Below, piece after piece: positions 51,917-59,602 of a stretch of 64,000 bases of DNA. The stretch spans positions 1,736,001 to 1,800,000 of the forward strand of contig NZ_CP102253.1 of the NCBI RefSeq assembly GCF_025145845.1, given 5' to 3'. A model generated the notes under the pieces. It had not been told where the DNA came from. It did not search any database and worked only from the letters and a program-made list of their open reading frames with translations. How positions within the stretch are numbered: position 1 is the stretch's first letter; each line of letters begins with the position of its first letter. The DNA comes from Alistipes shahii WAL 8301. Lineage in GTDB: Bacteria; Bacteroidota; Bacteroidia; Bacteroidales; Rikenellaceae. The position numbers were made by a program, and so were the translations under genes.

Positions 51917-52195
51917 ATGAAAAAGACGATTGTGATGATGGCGGCGCTGATGCTGACGGCCGGAGGAATGGTTTATGCCCAGCAGCCCGAAAAGCAAGAC
52001 ACGCCCCAGAAGGAGAATCCCACCGCTCCCGAGCAGAAGCAGGAGCCTACCGCTCCGGAAGAGAAACCCGACCCCGTGAAGCCGGAACAGACTCCCGCAG
52101 AGCCGGAATCGGAGCCCGCCGAGCAAAAATCGGAGCCGGTGAAGACGGAGAAGAATGCAAGCCTGGAGAATCAGTCGGGAGAGGTCGTCCGGTAA
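51917..52195 (+). CDS. Small exported Pro/Glu/Lys-rich protein (92 aa)
   Basis: MKKTIVMMAALMLTAGGMVYAQ is a signal peptide with a cleavage site at AQ. The mature 70 residues are low complexity: repeated APEQKQEP, APEEKPDP, KPEQTPAE, PESEPAEQ, KSEPVKTE. There is no fold, Cys or transmembrane segment. Codon use is that of the neighbours, and a strong terminator follows, so I take it as a real gene. The ATG at 51917 is chosen because it starts the signal peptide; the frame is open further upstream through the promoter. Probably an extended, charged periplasmic or secreted protein made on a sigma-54 signal. Function unknown. Confidence 0.75.
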   Translation: MKKTIVMMAALMLTAGGMVYAQQPEKQDTPQKENPTAPEQKQEPTAPEEKPDPVKPEQTPAEPESEPAEQKSEPVKTEKNASLENQSGEVVR

Positions 52196-52237
52196 TCTTC
52201 CGCCCGAAATCATTTAGTTAAACAATTGTTTGCCTGG

Positions 52238-52264
52238 TCCCCTGCTTCGGCGGGGGATTTTTTT
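52238..52264 (+). terminator. Terminator of the small exported protein gene
   Basis: TCCCCTGC (52238-52245), TTCG tetraloop, GCGGGGGA (52250-52257), followed by seven T. Confidence 0.9.
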
Positions 52265-52270
52265 GCGCGA

Positions 52271-52302
52271 AAAAAACGCCGCCCGAGCCGGGTGGCGTTT
52301 TT
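52271..52302 (-). terminator. Terminator of the BACON-GT80 lipoprotein gene
   Basis: GGGTGGCGTTTTT (52290-52302) pairs with AAAAACGCCGCCC (52272-52284), with one G-U or mismatch, 5-nt loop. On the minus strand the stem is followed by U's. It stands back to back with the terminator at 52238-52264. Confidence 0.8.
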
Positions 52303-52317
52303 CGGTGCCGGGGGCAT

Positions 52318-53829
52318 TTACTGAATCCATTCCACGTTCGCGGCGTCGCGGAAAAGGATGTTCAACGGCCGGACGAGTCCGTCGGCATCGGCGGCAAAGA
52401 GGAAGCCCACCTTGTCGAGCGGTACGGAGATAAAGGTCGTCGAGGGGTAGCCGCCGATCATGTCGATTTTGTCGAGCAGCGCCCAGACGAAGATTTCGAA
52501 CGGCATCTGGCCCGGCAGCAGCGTCAGCCCCTCGAACCGGTCGGGGTAACCGGCCGACGAGCTGTCGGCGGGATGGGGCTTGAAGAAGATGTCGTAATCG
52601 CTGCCGTACTGCTGTATGATCCGTTCCACATAGGCCGCCTGCTGCTGTTCGCTCGCGGCGGAACTGTGGCTCGTGCCGATGATGATGAGGTTTTTCTTCG
52701 GCGACAGGTCGAACAGCCCCGCGAAGCGGGCGTAGTCGAATTTGGCCATGCGGTAGAACTGTTGTTTCGAAGCCTCGGGAAGGGCTGTCAGCAGTTCGTA
52801 GGGCTGGACGCTCTCCATCTTCATTGCAGCCAGCCGGTCGGCGATGAACGGGCAGGAGGACTCCATCAGGCTGCTGTTTTGCAGCATCAGCCGGTAATCG
52901 GGGCGCGTCGAGAGGTAGTAGGGCCAGGTGTAGGAGGCGAACTCCTCCGGCGCGCGGGTCTCGGGATAACGGCCGCCGTGGTTCCAGTCGAGGGCTTCGA
53001 CTTCGGCGGCGTAGTCGTTCCAGTTCTGCTCGGCCGTGGCGGCATCGCCGAAGTAGTTGTGGAAATTGTTGTAGGTCGCCGTGCCGTCGGAGAGCATCGT
53101 CACCTTCACGCGTGCCGAGTCGATGCCCTGCGCCACGAACCAGTCGTAGCCCAGGCGGCACCGCAGGTCGTCGACCCATAGCCCGAAGACCGCTGTGGGG
53201 TCCTCGGCGTTGATCTCCAGGATGCGGCGTTTCATCGCTTCGCTCATGGCCCGTAATTCCTCGTTGGTGGCATGGCCCGTGGGGTCGGCGACGGGGTACA
53301 CGAAGGCCCGGTCGGGAAATTCGGCGGCGTCGAAGGTGCTTGCGCGTTCGTAGGAGACGTAGCTCGGTTTGTCGTGCGAAAGCAGGTGCAGGCCCGAATA
53401 GAGGGTCGGCATGGTTCCGACCGAAATGTAGAAATAGTAGTCCGGGGCGTCGAATCCCGTGCCGCCCGCACTTTGCGAGACGGTGAAAGCCAAGGTCTTT
53501 CCGTCGCAGGAGAAAAGAAGCGACGCACTGCGGGCAGGACCCGGATTCTCGGCAAAGGTCACGTCGATCTCGGAGTACCCTGCCGGTCCTTCTTCTGCGG
53601 AGAGGGTCAGCCAGTCGGGTTTTTCGTCCTGACCGTAGTTTTCCGGCGCCAGCGTCACGCTCCAGGGCGCCGGAGCATTGACGGTGATCTTGCCGCTGCG
53701 GGCGAGGTGGTCGAGCGACAGAAAATCGGTTCCGCCGTTGATGCTGACCGACGGAGTTCCGTCGTCCGCACAGGACCAGGTTCCGGCCGCGAGGCCCAGG
53801 ATCAGAAGAAGACGAAATAATCGTTTCAT
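52318..53829 (-). CDS. Lipoprotein with BACON domain and GT80 sialyltransferase-like domain
   Basis: 503 aa. MKRLFRLLLILGLAAGTWSC is a lipoprotein signal; the Cys is followed by ADDG, acidic like Bacteroidota surface-export signals. Residues about 28-120 read as a BACON-type beta sandwich (ITVNAPAPWSVTL, WLTLSAEEGPAGYSEIDVTFAENP, TLAFTVSQSAGG). From about 130 the sequence follows GT80 (Pasteurella PmST1 type): VTMLSDGTATY with Asp248, DIFFKPHP with His419, MPFEIFVWALLDKI with Glu445, GGYPSTTF with Ser463. Spacing Asp-His is 171 and His-Ser 44; in PmST1, by memory, 170 and 44. The second phosphate-binding Ser is Thr here. Function as an extracellular glycosyltransferase is inferred and puzzling, since sugar nucleotides are cytoplasmic. 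Confidence 0.75.
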   Translation of the reverse strand: MKRLFRLLLILGLAAGTWSCADDGTPSVSINGGTDFLSLDHLARSGKITVNAPAPWSVTLAPENYGQDEKPDWLTLSAEEGPAGYSEIDVTFAENPGPARSASLLFSCDGKTLAFTVSQSAGGTGFDAPDYYFYISVGTMPTLYSGLHLLSHDKPSYVSYERASTFDAAEFPDRAFVYPVADPTGHATNEELRAMSEAMKRRILEINAEDPTAVFGLWVDDLRCRLGYDWFVAQGIDSARVKVTMLSDGTATYNNFHNYFGDAATAEQNWNDYAAEVEALDWNHGGRYPETRAPEEFASYTWPYYLSTRPDYRLMLQNSSLMESSCPFIADRLAAMKMESVQPYELLTALPEASKQQFYRMAKFDYARFAGLFDLSPKKNLIIIGTSHSSAASEQQQAAYVERIIQQYGSDYDIFFKPHPADSSSAGYPDRFEGLTLLPGQMPFEIFVWALLDKIDMIGGYPSTTFISVPLDKVGFLFAADADGLVRPLNILFRDAANVEWIQ

Positions 53830-53907
53830 GCGAGGTGTTTTTTAGTTGAGTCGTTCGTATCGTTAAATGCGGAAATGTGCGGTTTACTGCACGGCATGCA
53901 AAATTCA

Positions 53908-53931
53908 GGCCGCCCGATTGTCCGGACGGCC
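53908..53931 (-). terminator. Hairpin after the GlsB-like gene
   Basis: GGCCGCCC (53908-53915) with GGACGGCC (53924-53931), one mismatch. On the minus strand it is followed by TGAATTTTGC. Probably the end of the glsA-glsB transcript. Confidence 0.5.
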
Positions 53932-53951
53932 GTGAGGGAAACAGGGCGTTT

Positions 53952-54962
53952 TCAGGCGTTCCGCTTTTTCTTGATGCGTTCGAAATGTTCGCGCAGGCGT
54001 TCGCTGAACTCCTCGCGGCGGTGTTTCAGATTGGCCCGCCACCCCAGCCAGCGGGTGTAGCGCAGGCGTTTTTCGGGATAGATGTCGCGGATCGTCACCA
54101 GGATGCCCGTCTCCTCCACACCGCCGAAATCGGGGTTCGACACCGTGTCGAAAACCCGCATCGTGGGCGAAAGGTTCATGTAGGCGTTGATCAGCGGCGG
54201 GATGTTCTCGTTGAACTTGCGGATCTGCTGGATCAGGATGCGGTAGTTCTCCATGTAGGTCGCGCCGCAGAACAGTTCCTCGTAATAAGGGTCGTCCAGG
54301 TCGAGCCGTATGGGATGGATGCCCTCCACCAGCTGGTCGCGGTCGGGGAAATAGCGGCGCAGGAACCAGATCAGCGCGTTGCGGGCCACGGCCTTGTAGG
54401 TCGTGTACATGGTGACTTTGCCGAAAAGGTATTTGGCCTTGGGGTTCAATACGATCAGCGCGCCCAGTCCGTCCCAGAGGTTGTCCAGCGCATAGATGCT
54501 CTTGGCGTTGCCGCGGGCCTGGTAGGCGGGCTGCACGAACGAACGCCCCAGTTCGATGGTCCGGGGCAGGAACTTCCGGCGGAAACGCTCGCTGAAACGG
54601 AAATAGTGTTCGGTCGAGAGATGGCGGGGGTTGGGCGTGGTGCAGACGATGAAGCGGTAACCGCCGACGATCTCCTGCGCCGAGGGGTCCCAGACGATCA
54701 GCTGGTAGTAGCCGTCGCCCGCGAGGTCTTCCTCGTCGATGTCCACCTCCTGCCCCGTGCCGCCGCCGGCGCCGCGGAAGGCCGCTTCGCGCAGGCGGCC
54801 CACCTCGCGCATGAGCGAGGGGCATTCGGCGGCCGAAAAGATGTAGATTTCATTGCCTGCCCGGTGGGTGTTGCGCATCTTGCGGGCGGGCGTCAGTTCT
54901 GCGAGCAGCAGTTCCCGGGCGACCGGTTCGATGATGGGTACTGTATTCTCTTTCTGTTGCAT
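53952..54962 (-). CDS. glsB: GlsB-like N-acyltransferase, glycine/ornithine lipid synthesis
   Basis: 336 aa. The GNAT-like core of OlsB-type enzymes is seen in REVGRLREAAFRGAGGGTG, GYYQLIVWDPSAQEIVGGYRF, TIELGRSFVQPAYQARGNAKSIYALDNLWDGLGAL and YLFGKVTMYTTYKAVARNAL. The C-terminal 60 residues are extra (GILVTIRDIYPEKRLRYTRWLGW). In Bacteroides, GlsB N-acylates glycine, the first step to glycine lipids, and GlsA adds the second acyl chain. The neighbouring gene (21 bp upstream) is a PlsC-like acyltransferase, as expected. The gene's amino acid substrate is inferred from that pairing. Confidence 0.82.
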   Translation of the reverse strand: MQQKENTVPIIEPVARELLLAELTPARKMRNTHRAGNEIYIFSAAECPSLMREVGRLREAAFRGAGGGTGQEVDIDEEDLAGDGYYQLIVWDPSAQEIVGGYRFIVCTTPNPRHLSTEHYFRFSERFRRKFLPRTIELGRSFVQPAYQARGNAKSIYALDNLWDGLGALIVLNPKAKYLFGKVTMYTTYKAVARNALIWFLRRYFPDRDQLVEGIHPIRLDLDDPYYEELFCGATYMENYRILIQQIRKFNENIPPLINAYMNLSPTMRVFDTVSNPDFGGVEETGILVTIRDIYPEKRLRYTRWLGWRANLKHRREEFSERLREHFERIKKKRNA

Positions 54963-54983
54963 GACAGGGCAAAAATACCAAAA

Positions 54984-55817
54984 TTAGCGGTTTTGATTCG
55001 GGCCGGCGAGCGTTTTTTCCAAAAAATACGCTTTTTTACGTACTTCCAGCGCCTGTTCGTGCAGCGACCCGAAACGCTGGAGTTCGGCCACGGGAATCGG
55101 GTCGCCGACGACGATGCGGAAATGGCGGCCCTTCTGCGAAAACATTTCGTCGGGCAGCCACAGCATCTCGATGTTAAACTTGACGCCCAGCGCCTTGCGG
55201 ATCCGGTAGACGCGGTAGAAGAACTTCGACAGACGCCCTTCGACGAAGACCGGAACGATCTGCCGCTGCGAGGCGTAGGCCTTTTTCAGGAAGCTGATTT
55301 TCCACTCGGGGTCGGTCACCTCGCCGCCGTTGGGGCGCGAGCAGAGACCCGCGGGAAAGGTCAGGACCGGCAGATCGCCGAAGAACTCTTCGTCGAACTT
55401 CCGGGCGTAGGAGGCGCTCTGCGCGCCGTGCTTGTTCACCGGAATCCACAGCGGGCGCAGCGGTTCGAGGTACATCAGCAGGTCGTTGACCACCACCCGC
55501 GCGTCGCCGAAACGGTCGATCAGCTTGTCGGCGAGCATCATGCCGTCCATGCCCCCGAACGGATGGTTCGAGGCGAAGAGGTAACGGCCTCCGGGGGCGA
55601 GCTTGTCGAGTCCTTCGATCGAATAGGTGACCTGCCATTCGCGGAAACAGGCGCGGATGAACTCCTGCGGAGGCAGCGACCAGTAGTGTTCGAGGATATG
55701 GTTGATTTCCGACTCGTGGATCGTGCGGCGCAGCCAGTTCACGACCGGACGGGGAATCCAGCGAGCCAGCCGCGGGGCTTTCTGCCTGAGTACGGCGCCG
55801 ATGTCGATTTTGGGCAT
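54984..55817 (-). CDS. glsA: GlsA-like O-acyltransferase (PlsC family)
   Basis: 277 aa. The acyltransferase motif NHPFGGMDGMM (His and Asp) sits near residue 91, with the second region around PVNKHGAQSASYARK and the third in VLTFPAGLCSRPN. PlsC-type enzymes transfer an acyl chain to a hydroxyl; with GlsB this would complete a glycine lipid. No clear transmembrane segment; probably membrane-associated by a basic N-terminal region (LRQKAPRLARWIPRPVVNWLRR). A -7 element TATATTTG lies upstream at 55849-55842. First gene of a two-gene operon, divergent from the dcw cluster. Confidence 0.82.
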   Translation of the reverse strand: MPKIDIGAVLRQKAPRLARWIPRPVVNWLRRTIHESEINHILEHYWSLPPQEFIRACFREWQVTYSIEGLDKLAPGGRYLFASNHPFGGMDGMMLADKLIDRFGDARVVVNDLLMYLEPLRPLWIPVNKHGAQSASYARKFDEEFFGDLPVLTFPAGLCSRPNGGEVTDPEWKISFLKKAYASQRQIVPVFVEGRLSKFFYRVYRIRKALGVKFNIEMLWLPDEMFSQKGRHFRIVVGDPIPVAELQRFGSLHEQALEVRKKAYFLEKTLAGPNQNR

Positions 55818-55841
55818 GGAATGTTCGGAAAATTATATCCA

Positions 55842-55849
55842 CAAATATA
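55842..55849 (-). promoter_or_regulatory. Candidate -7 element for glsA-glsB
   Basis: Minus-strand TATATTTG (TAnnTTTG), 25 bp upstream of the ATG at 55817. No -33 TTTG. The other, divergent, side has only TAACTTTA at 55873-55880 as a weak candidate for rsmH. Confidence 0.45.
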
Positions 55850-55910
55850 GGCATTCTTTTTTGAAAAATCCCTAACTTTACACCCAAATAGACCTTTGCA
55901 AATAACTATT

Positions 55911-56813
55911 ATGTCGCAATACCATACTCCCGTACTGCTGGAAGAGTCTGTGGGACTGCTCGCTGTCGAACCTGCGGGCACTTACGCCGACCTCACTTTC
56001 GGCGGAGGCGGCCATTCGCGCCGCATCCTCTCCGACCTGGGGCCGGAAGGCCGTCTGTACGGCTTCGACCAGGACCGCGACACGCTGGAGAACCGTCCCG
56101 ACGATGCGCGTTTTCACTACGTGGAGAGCAATTTCCGCTTCCTGCGGGGGGCGCTGCGGCTGCGCGGCGTGACGGAGGTCGACGGCATTCTGGCCGACCT
56201 GGGGGTTTCGTCGCACCATTTCGACGCCGTGGAGCGCGGATTCTCGTTCCGCGGAGAGGCTCCGCTCGACATGCGCATGAACCAGAGGGGGCGGCTCACG
56301 GCGGCCGACGTGGTGAACGACTACACCGCGGAGGACCTGACCCGCATTCTGGGCGACTGGGGCGAGGTAGAAACACCGTGGAAGGTTGCCAACTGTCTGG
56401 TCAAGGCCCGTGCGGCGGCGCCCGTGACGACCACGGCGCAGCTGGTCGGAGCCGTGAAGCCCTGCACGCCCAAAAAGGACGAGGCGAAATTCCTGACCAA
56501 ACTTTTCCAGGCCCTGCGCATCGAGGTCAACGGCGAGATGGAGGCGTTGAAAATGGCGCTGGAGCAGAGCCTGCGGGTGCTGAAGCCCGGCGGCCGGCTG
56601 GTCGTTATCTCCTACCATTCGCTCGAAGACAGGCTGGTGAAGAATTTCATGCGCAGCGGCAACTTCTCGGGGCAGGTCGAAAAGGACTTTTTCGGTCGTT
56701 CGCAGGCCCCGTTCGACCTCGTGACGCGCAAGGCCGTGACCCCTTCGGCCGAAGAACTCGACCGCAATCCCCGTTCCCGTTCGGCGAAACTCCGGGCGGC
56801 CGTAAAACGCTGA
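55911..56813 (+). CDS. rsmH: RsmH (MraW), 16S rRNA m4C1402 methyltransferase
   Basis: 300 aa from ATG 55911; a TTG at 55896 in the same frame is less likely. HTPVLLEESVGLL and YADLTFGGGGHSRRIL contain the SAM-binding loop, LYGFDQDRDTL the acidic SAM contact, VDGILADLGVSSHHFD and DMRMNQ the next motifs, and LVVISYHSLEDRLVKNFM the C-terminal signature. It methylates C1402 of 16S rRNA. It heads the dcw cluster; the mraZ gene that often precedes it is absent, since only 93 bp separates it from glsA. Confidence 0.97.
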   Translation: MSQYHTPVLLEESVGLLAVEPAGTYADLTFGGGGHSRRILSDLGPEGRLYGFDQDRDTLENRPDDARFHYVESNFRFLRGALRLRGVTEVDGILADLGVSSHHFDAVERGFSFRGEAPLDMRMNQRGRLTAADVVNDYTAEDLTRILGDWGEVETPWKVANCLVKARAAAPVTTTAQLVGAVKPCTPKKDEAKFLTKLFQALRIEVNGEMEALKMALEQSLRVLKPGGRLVVISYHSLEDRLVKNFMRSGNFSGQVEKDFFGRSQAPFDLVTRKAVTPSAEELDRNPRSRSAKLRAAVKR

Positions 56814-56817
56814 TACG

Positions 56818-57333
56818 ATGTACCGAGACCACGAATTCGACCCGGTGACCCCCGAGGAGCAGGCCCGCCGCGAGCAGGAGGAGGAGTTCGCGCGCCGTGT
56901 GCGCCGCGAGGTGCGGCGCATGGAGCGGGGCGAAGCCGAAGAGGACATCCGCGCCGACGAGGAGCGCGAGGCCGAAGAGCGGGCCGAAGCCGAAGAACGC
57001 GAACGCCGCGAGCGACGCCGCAGGTCCAGCACCTTCTGGCAGCTGTTCTCGGGTACGATCCTCGTGCGCGAGGGCGTCTCGAAATACTATCCCTATATGC
57101 TGACCATCGCCGGGATGTTTTTTTTGAGCATCATGGTGATGTTCTGGTCGCTGCACCTCGACATGCGTTACACGCGTCTCGAGCGCGACGTGCAGAAACT
57201 CCGCGAACGCTCGATCCGCCTCCAGGAGCAGCGTTACCAGCGCACGACCCATTCGGCCATCGTCGAACAGCTCCGGGCGCGGGGCATCGAGCTTTACGAC
57301 CCGCAGGCGCCGGGCGAGATCATCGAAAACTAA
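56818..57333 (+). CDS. FtsL-like divisome protein with long charged N-terminus
   Basis: 171 aa. Bitopic layout: residues 1-70 are extremely rich in Glu and Arg (EEEFARRVRREVRRMERGEAE, EEREAEERAEAEERERRERR), one membrane segment spans about 91-113 (YPYMLTIAGMFFLSIMVMFWS), then a periplasmic coiled coil (RLERDVQKLRERSIRLQEQRYQ). Position between rsmH and ftsI and the membrane-plus-coil shape identify it as FtsL-like. The ATG lies 5 bp after the rsmH stop, so the long N-terminus is probably genuine. The cytoplasmic extension is longer than in typical FtsL. Confidence 0.83.
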   Translation: MYRDHEFDPVTPEEQARREQEEEFARRVRREVRRMERGEAEEDIRADEEREAEERAEAEERERRERRRRSSTFWQLFSGTILVREGVSKYYPYMLTIAGMFFLSIMVMFWSLHLDMRYTRLERDVQKLRERSIRLQEQRYQRTTHSAIVEQLRARGIELYDPQAPGEIIEN

Positions 57334-57339
57334 ACGGCG

Positions 57340-59601
57340 ATGAAGCAGGAACGTTCGAAGGTCAAAAGCGATATTCTGCTGCGGGTGAGGCTTCTGTACG
57401 TGCTCTTCATCCTCGCCGGGGCCATCGTGCTCGCACGGCTCGTCTGGGTGCAGCTGTTCAGTGCGGAGGTGGCCTACAATGCCGACCGCCTCGCCAGCCG
57501 CATCTTCACCGAGGAGGTCATCCCGGCGCAGCGAGGGAGCATCCTTTCGCGCGACGGCGAACCCCTCGCCACCTCGATCTTCCGCTATCAGGCCGCCTTC
57601 GACTTCGCGTCGCCGGGGCTGGATTCGCTCAAGACCTTCCGCGAACAGGCCGACTCGCTCGCGAAACTGCTGGCTGCCTTCTTCCGGGACAAGCCCGCCT
57701 CGGCCTATGCCAAACGTTTCCGCGAGGAGCACGCCCGCCGTTACCGGCTGGTCAATCCGCGCGACACCTCCTACCTGCGTTCCGAGGGGTGGATTTCGCG
57801 CATGATGGACCGCATGCGGGGCGAGGAATATGTCAAACGCCGCATCTACGACACGATCCGCGACCATACGCCCGTGAATATCTTTCCCCGCGAGGTGGAT
57901 TTCGCCGAGTGGGAGACCCTGCGGCGTTATCCGCTGCTGAACTGGAACATGGGCATGGTCTACCGGCTGATCGAGCGCGACGAACGCATCTATCCCCAGG
58001 GCGAACTGGCGCGCCGTACGATCGGACTGACGGGCGACAAGGGCAATTACGGCATCGAGGAGGCCTACCGCGAGGAGTTGGCGGGCCGCGACGGCAAAGC
58101 CCTGCGCCAGCGCATCGCGCGCGGCTTTTACGGCCGGGTGGCGGGCGGGGACCACGAGGACCCGGTGGACGGCTTCGACATCGTCACGACGCTCGACCTC
58201 GACTTGCAGGATGTGGCCGACAAGGCGTTGAGGCGACAGCTGGAAGCCCAGAATGCTTTGTGGGGCACGACGATCGTGATGGAGGTCCATACGGGCGAAA
58301 TCCTGGCGATGGTCAACCTCGGCCGCAATGCCGACGGGAGTTTCGCCGAGCGGGAGAACTACGCCCTGGGCCGCAGCATGGAGCCGGGTTCGACGTTCAA
58401 GCTGGCGACGATGCTCACGCTGCTCGACGACGCCCGGATGCCCGTCTCGACGGTTTACGACACCCACAACGGCGATCCGGTGACGGTAGGCCCGGCCAGG
58501 AACATCCGCGATTCGCACCGCGGCGACCGTGAAATCGACTTCCGGCGCGCCGTGGCTTCGTCGTCGAACGTCTACTTCGCCAAGGCGATCTGGGACCGTT
58601 ACGGAAGTACGGGCAGAAAGCAGGAATACAGCGATTTTCTCCATAAGGAGCTGCATCTGGGCCAGACCGTGGGGCTGGAGCGGCTCGGCGAGCGGAAGCC
58701 CTCCGTCACCACGGACTGGAAGGTTCCCGACCCGGGCGTGATGCTGGTGAAGATGTCCTACGGTTATCGTGTGCGGCTGGCCCCGATCCAGATGATAACC
58801 TTCTACAACGCCATTGCCAACGGCGGGAAGATGATTTCGCCCGTGCTGGTGCGTGAACTGCGCCGCGGCGATCGGGTCGAGGAGCGTTTCGAAAGCCGTA
58901 CCATCGCCTCGTCGATCGCCTCGCGGGCGGCGTTGCGCGAGGTGCAGCAGTGTTTGCAGGCGGTCTGCACCGAGGGTACGGCCAGCGCTTTTTTCCGCGA
59001 CACGACGCGCCTGCGGGTGGCGGCCAAGACCGGTACGGCGCAGATCACCGATGCCCGCAGCCGCGAGGGACGTTACTACCTGGGTTCGATGGTGGCCTAC
59101 TTCCCGGCCGACGCGCCCCGCTACACGGTGCTCACGACCATCGAAACCCGCGCCCAGGCCGGGAAAGCCTACTACGGGGGACCGCTGGCGGGTCCCGTCG
59201 TGAAGCGCATGGTCGACTACATCTTCAACCGCGGCCGCGACTGGTACGGCCGTGTCGACGACGGCGGTCCGCGCCGCTATCCCGACCGGATGAAGGGCGG
59301 CGACATCGCGCAGGTCCGCCGCGTGGCCGACCGCCTGTCGCCCCGCGCCTCGTTCGAAAGCCGCACGGGCTGGGGGCGCGTCGCGGTGGACAGCCTCTCG
59401 AACGTCGTCATCACGAGCCTGCCCGGCGACCGGGGCGTGATGCCCGACGTGCGCGGCATGGGGTTGAAAGACGCGCTGTTCGTGCTCGAAAGCCGCGGAC
59501 TGAAGGTCCGCTTCTCGGGACGGGGAGCCGTAACGCAGCAAAGTATCACCGCCGGAGCGCGCATAGCACCGGGCACGGCGGTCGTCATAACGTTGAAATA
59601 G
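57340..59601 (+). CDS. ftsI: Penicillin-binding protein, FtsI/PBP3 type, with C-terminal PASTA domain
   Basis: 753 aa. One membrane segment (about 15-37), a pedestal domain (about 60-290; PAQRGSILSRDGEPLATS), then a transpeptidase domain with STFK at Ser351-Lys354, SSN at 408-410, and KTG at 563-565, so the active site is intact. Residues about 700-753 form a PASTA domain (VMPDVRGMGLKDALFVLESRGLKV). It crosslinks septal peptidoglycan during division, with FtsW. The PASTA domain is usual in Bacteroidota. Confidence 0.95.
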   Translation: MKQERSKVKSDILLRVRLLYVLFILAGAIVLARLVWVQLFSAEVAYNADRLASRIFTEEVIPAQRGSILSRDGEPLATSIFRYQAAFDFASPGLDSLKTFREQADSLAKLLAAFFRDKPASAYAKRFREEHARRYRLVNPRDTSYLRSEGWISRMMDRMRGEEYVKRRIYDTIRDHTPVNIFPREVDFAEWETLRRYPLLNWNMGMVYRLIERDERIYPQGELARRTIGLTGDKGNYGIEEAYREELAGRDGKALRQRIARGFYGRVAGGDHEDPVDGFDIVTTLDLDLQDVADKALRRQLEAQNALWGTTIVMEVHTGEILAMVNLGRNADGSFAERENYALGRSMEPGSTFKLATMLTLLDDARMPVSTVYDTHNGDPVTVGPARNIRDSHRGDREIDFRRAVASSSNVYFAKAIWDRYGSTGRKQEYSDFLHKELHLGQTVGLERLGERKPSVTTDWKVPDPGVMLVKMSYGYRVRLAPIQMITFYNAIANGGKMISPVLVRELRRGDRVEERFESRTIASSIASRAALREVQQCLQAVCTEGTASAFFRDTTRLRVAAKTGTAQITDARSREGRYYLGSMVAYFPADAPRYTVLTTIETRAQAGKAYYGGPLAGPVVKRMVDYIFNRGRDWYGRVDDGGPRRYPDRMKGGDIAQVRRVADRLSPRASFESRTGWGRVAVDSLSNVVITSLPGDRGVMPDVRGMGLKDALFVLESRGLKVRFSGRGAVTQQSITAGARIAPGTAVVITLK

Positions 59602-59602
59602 G

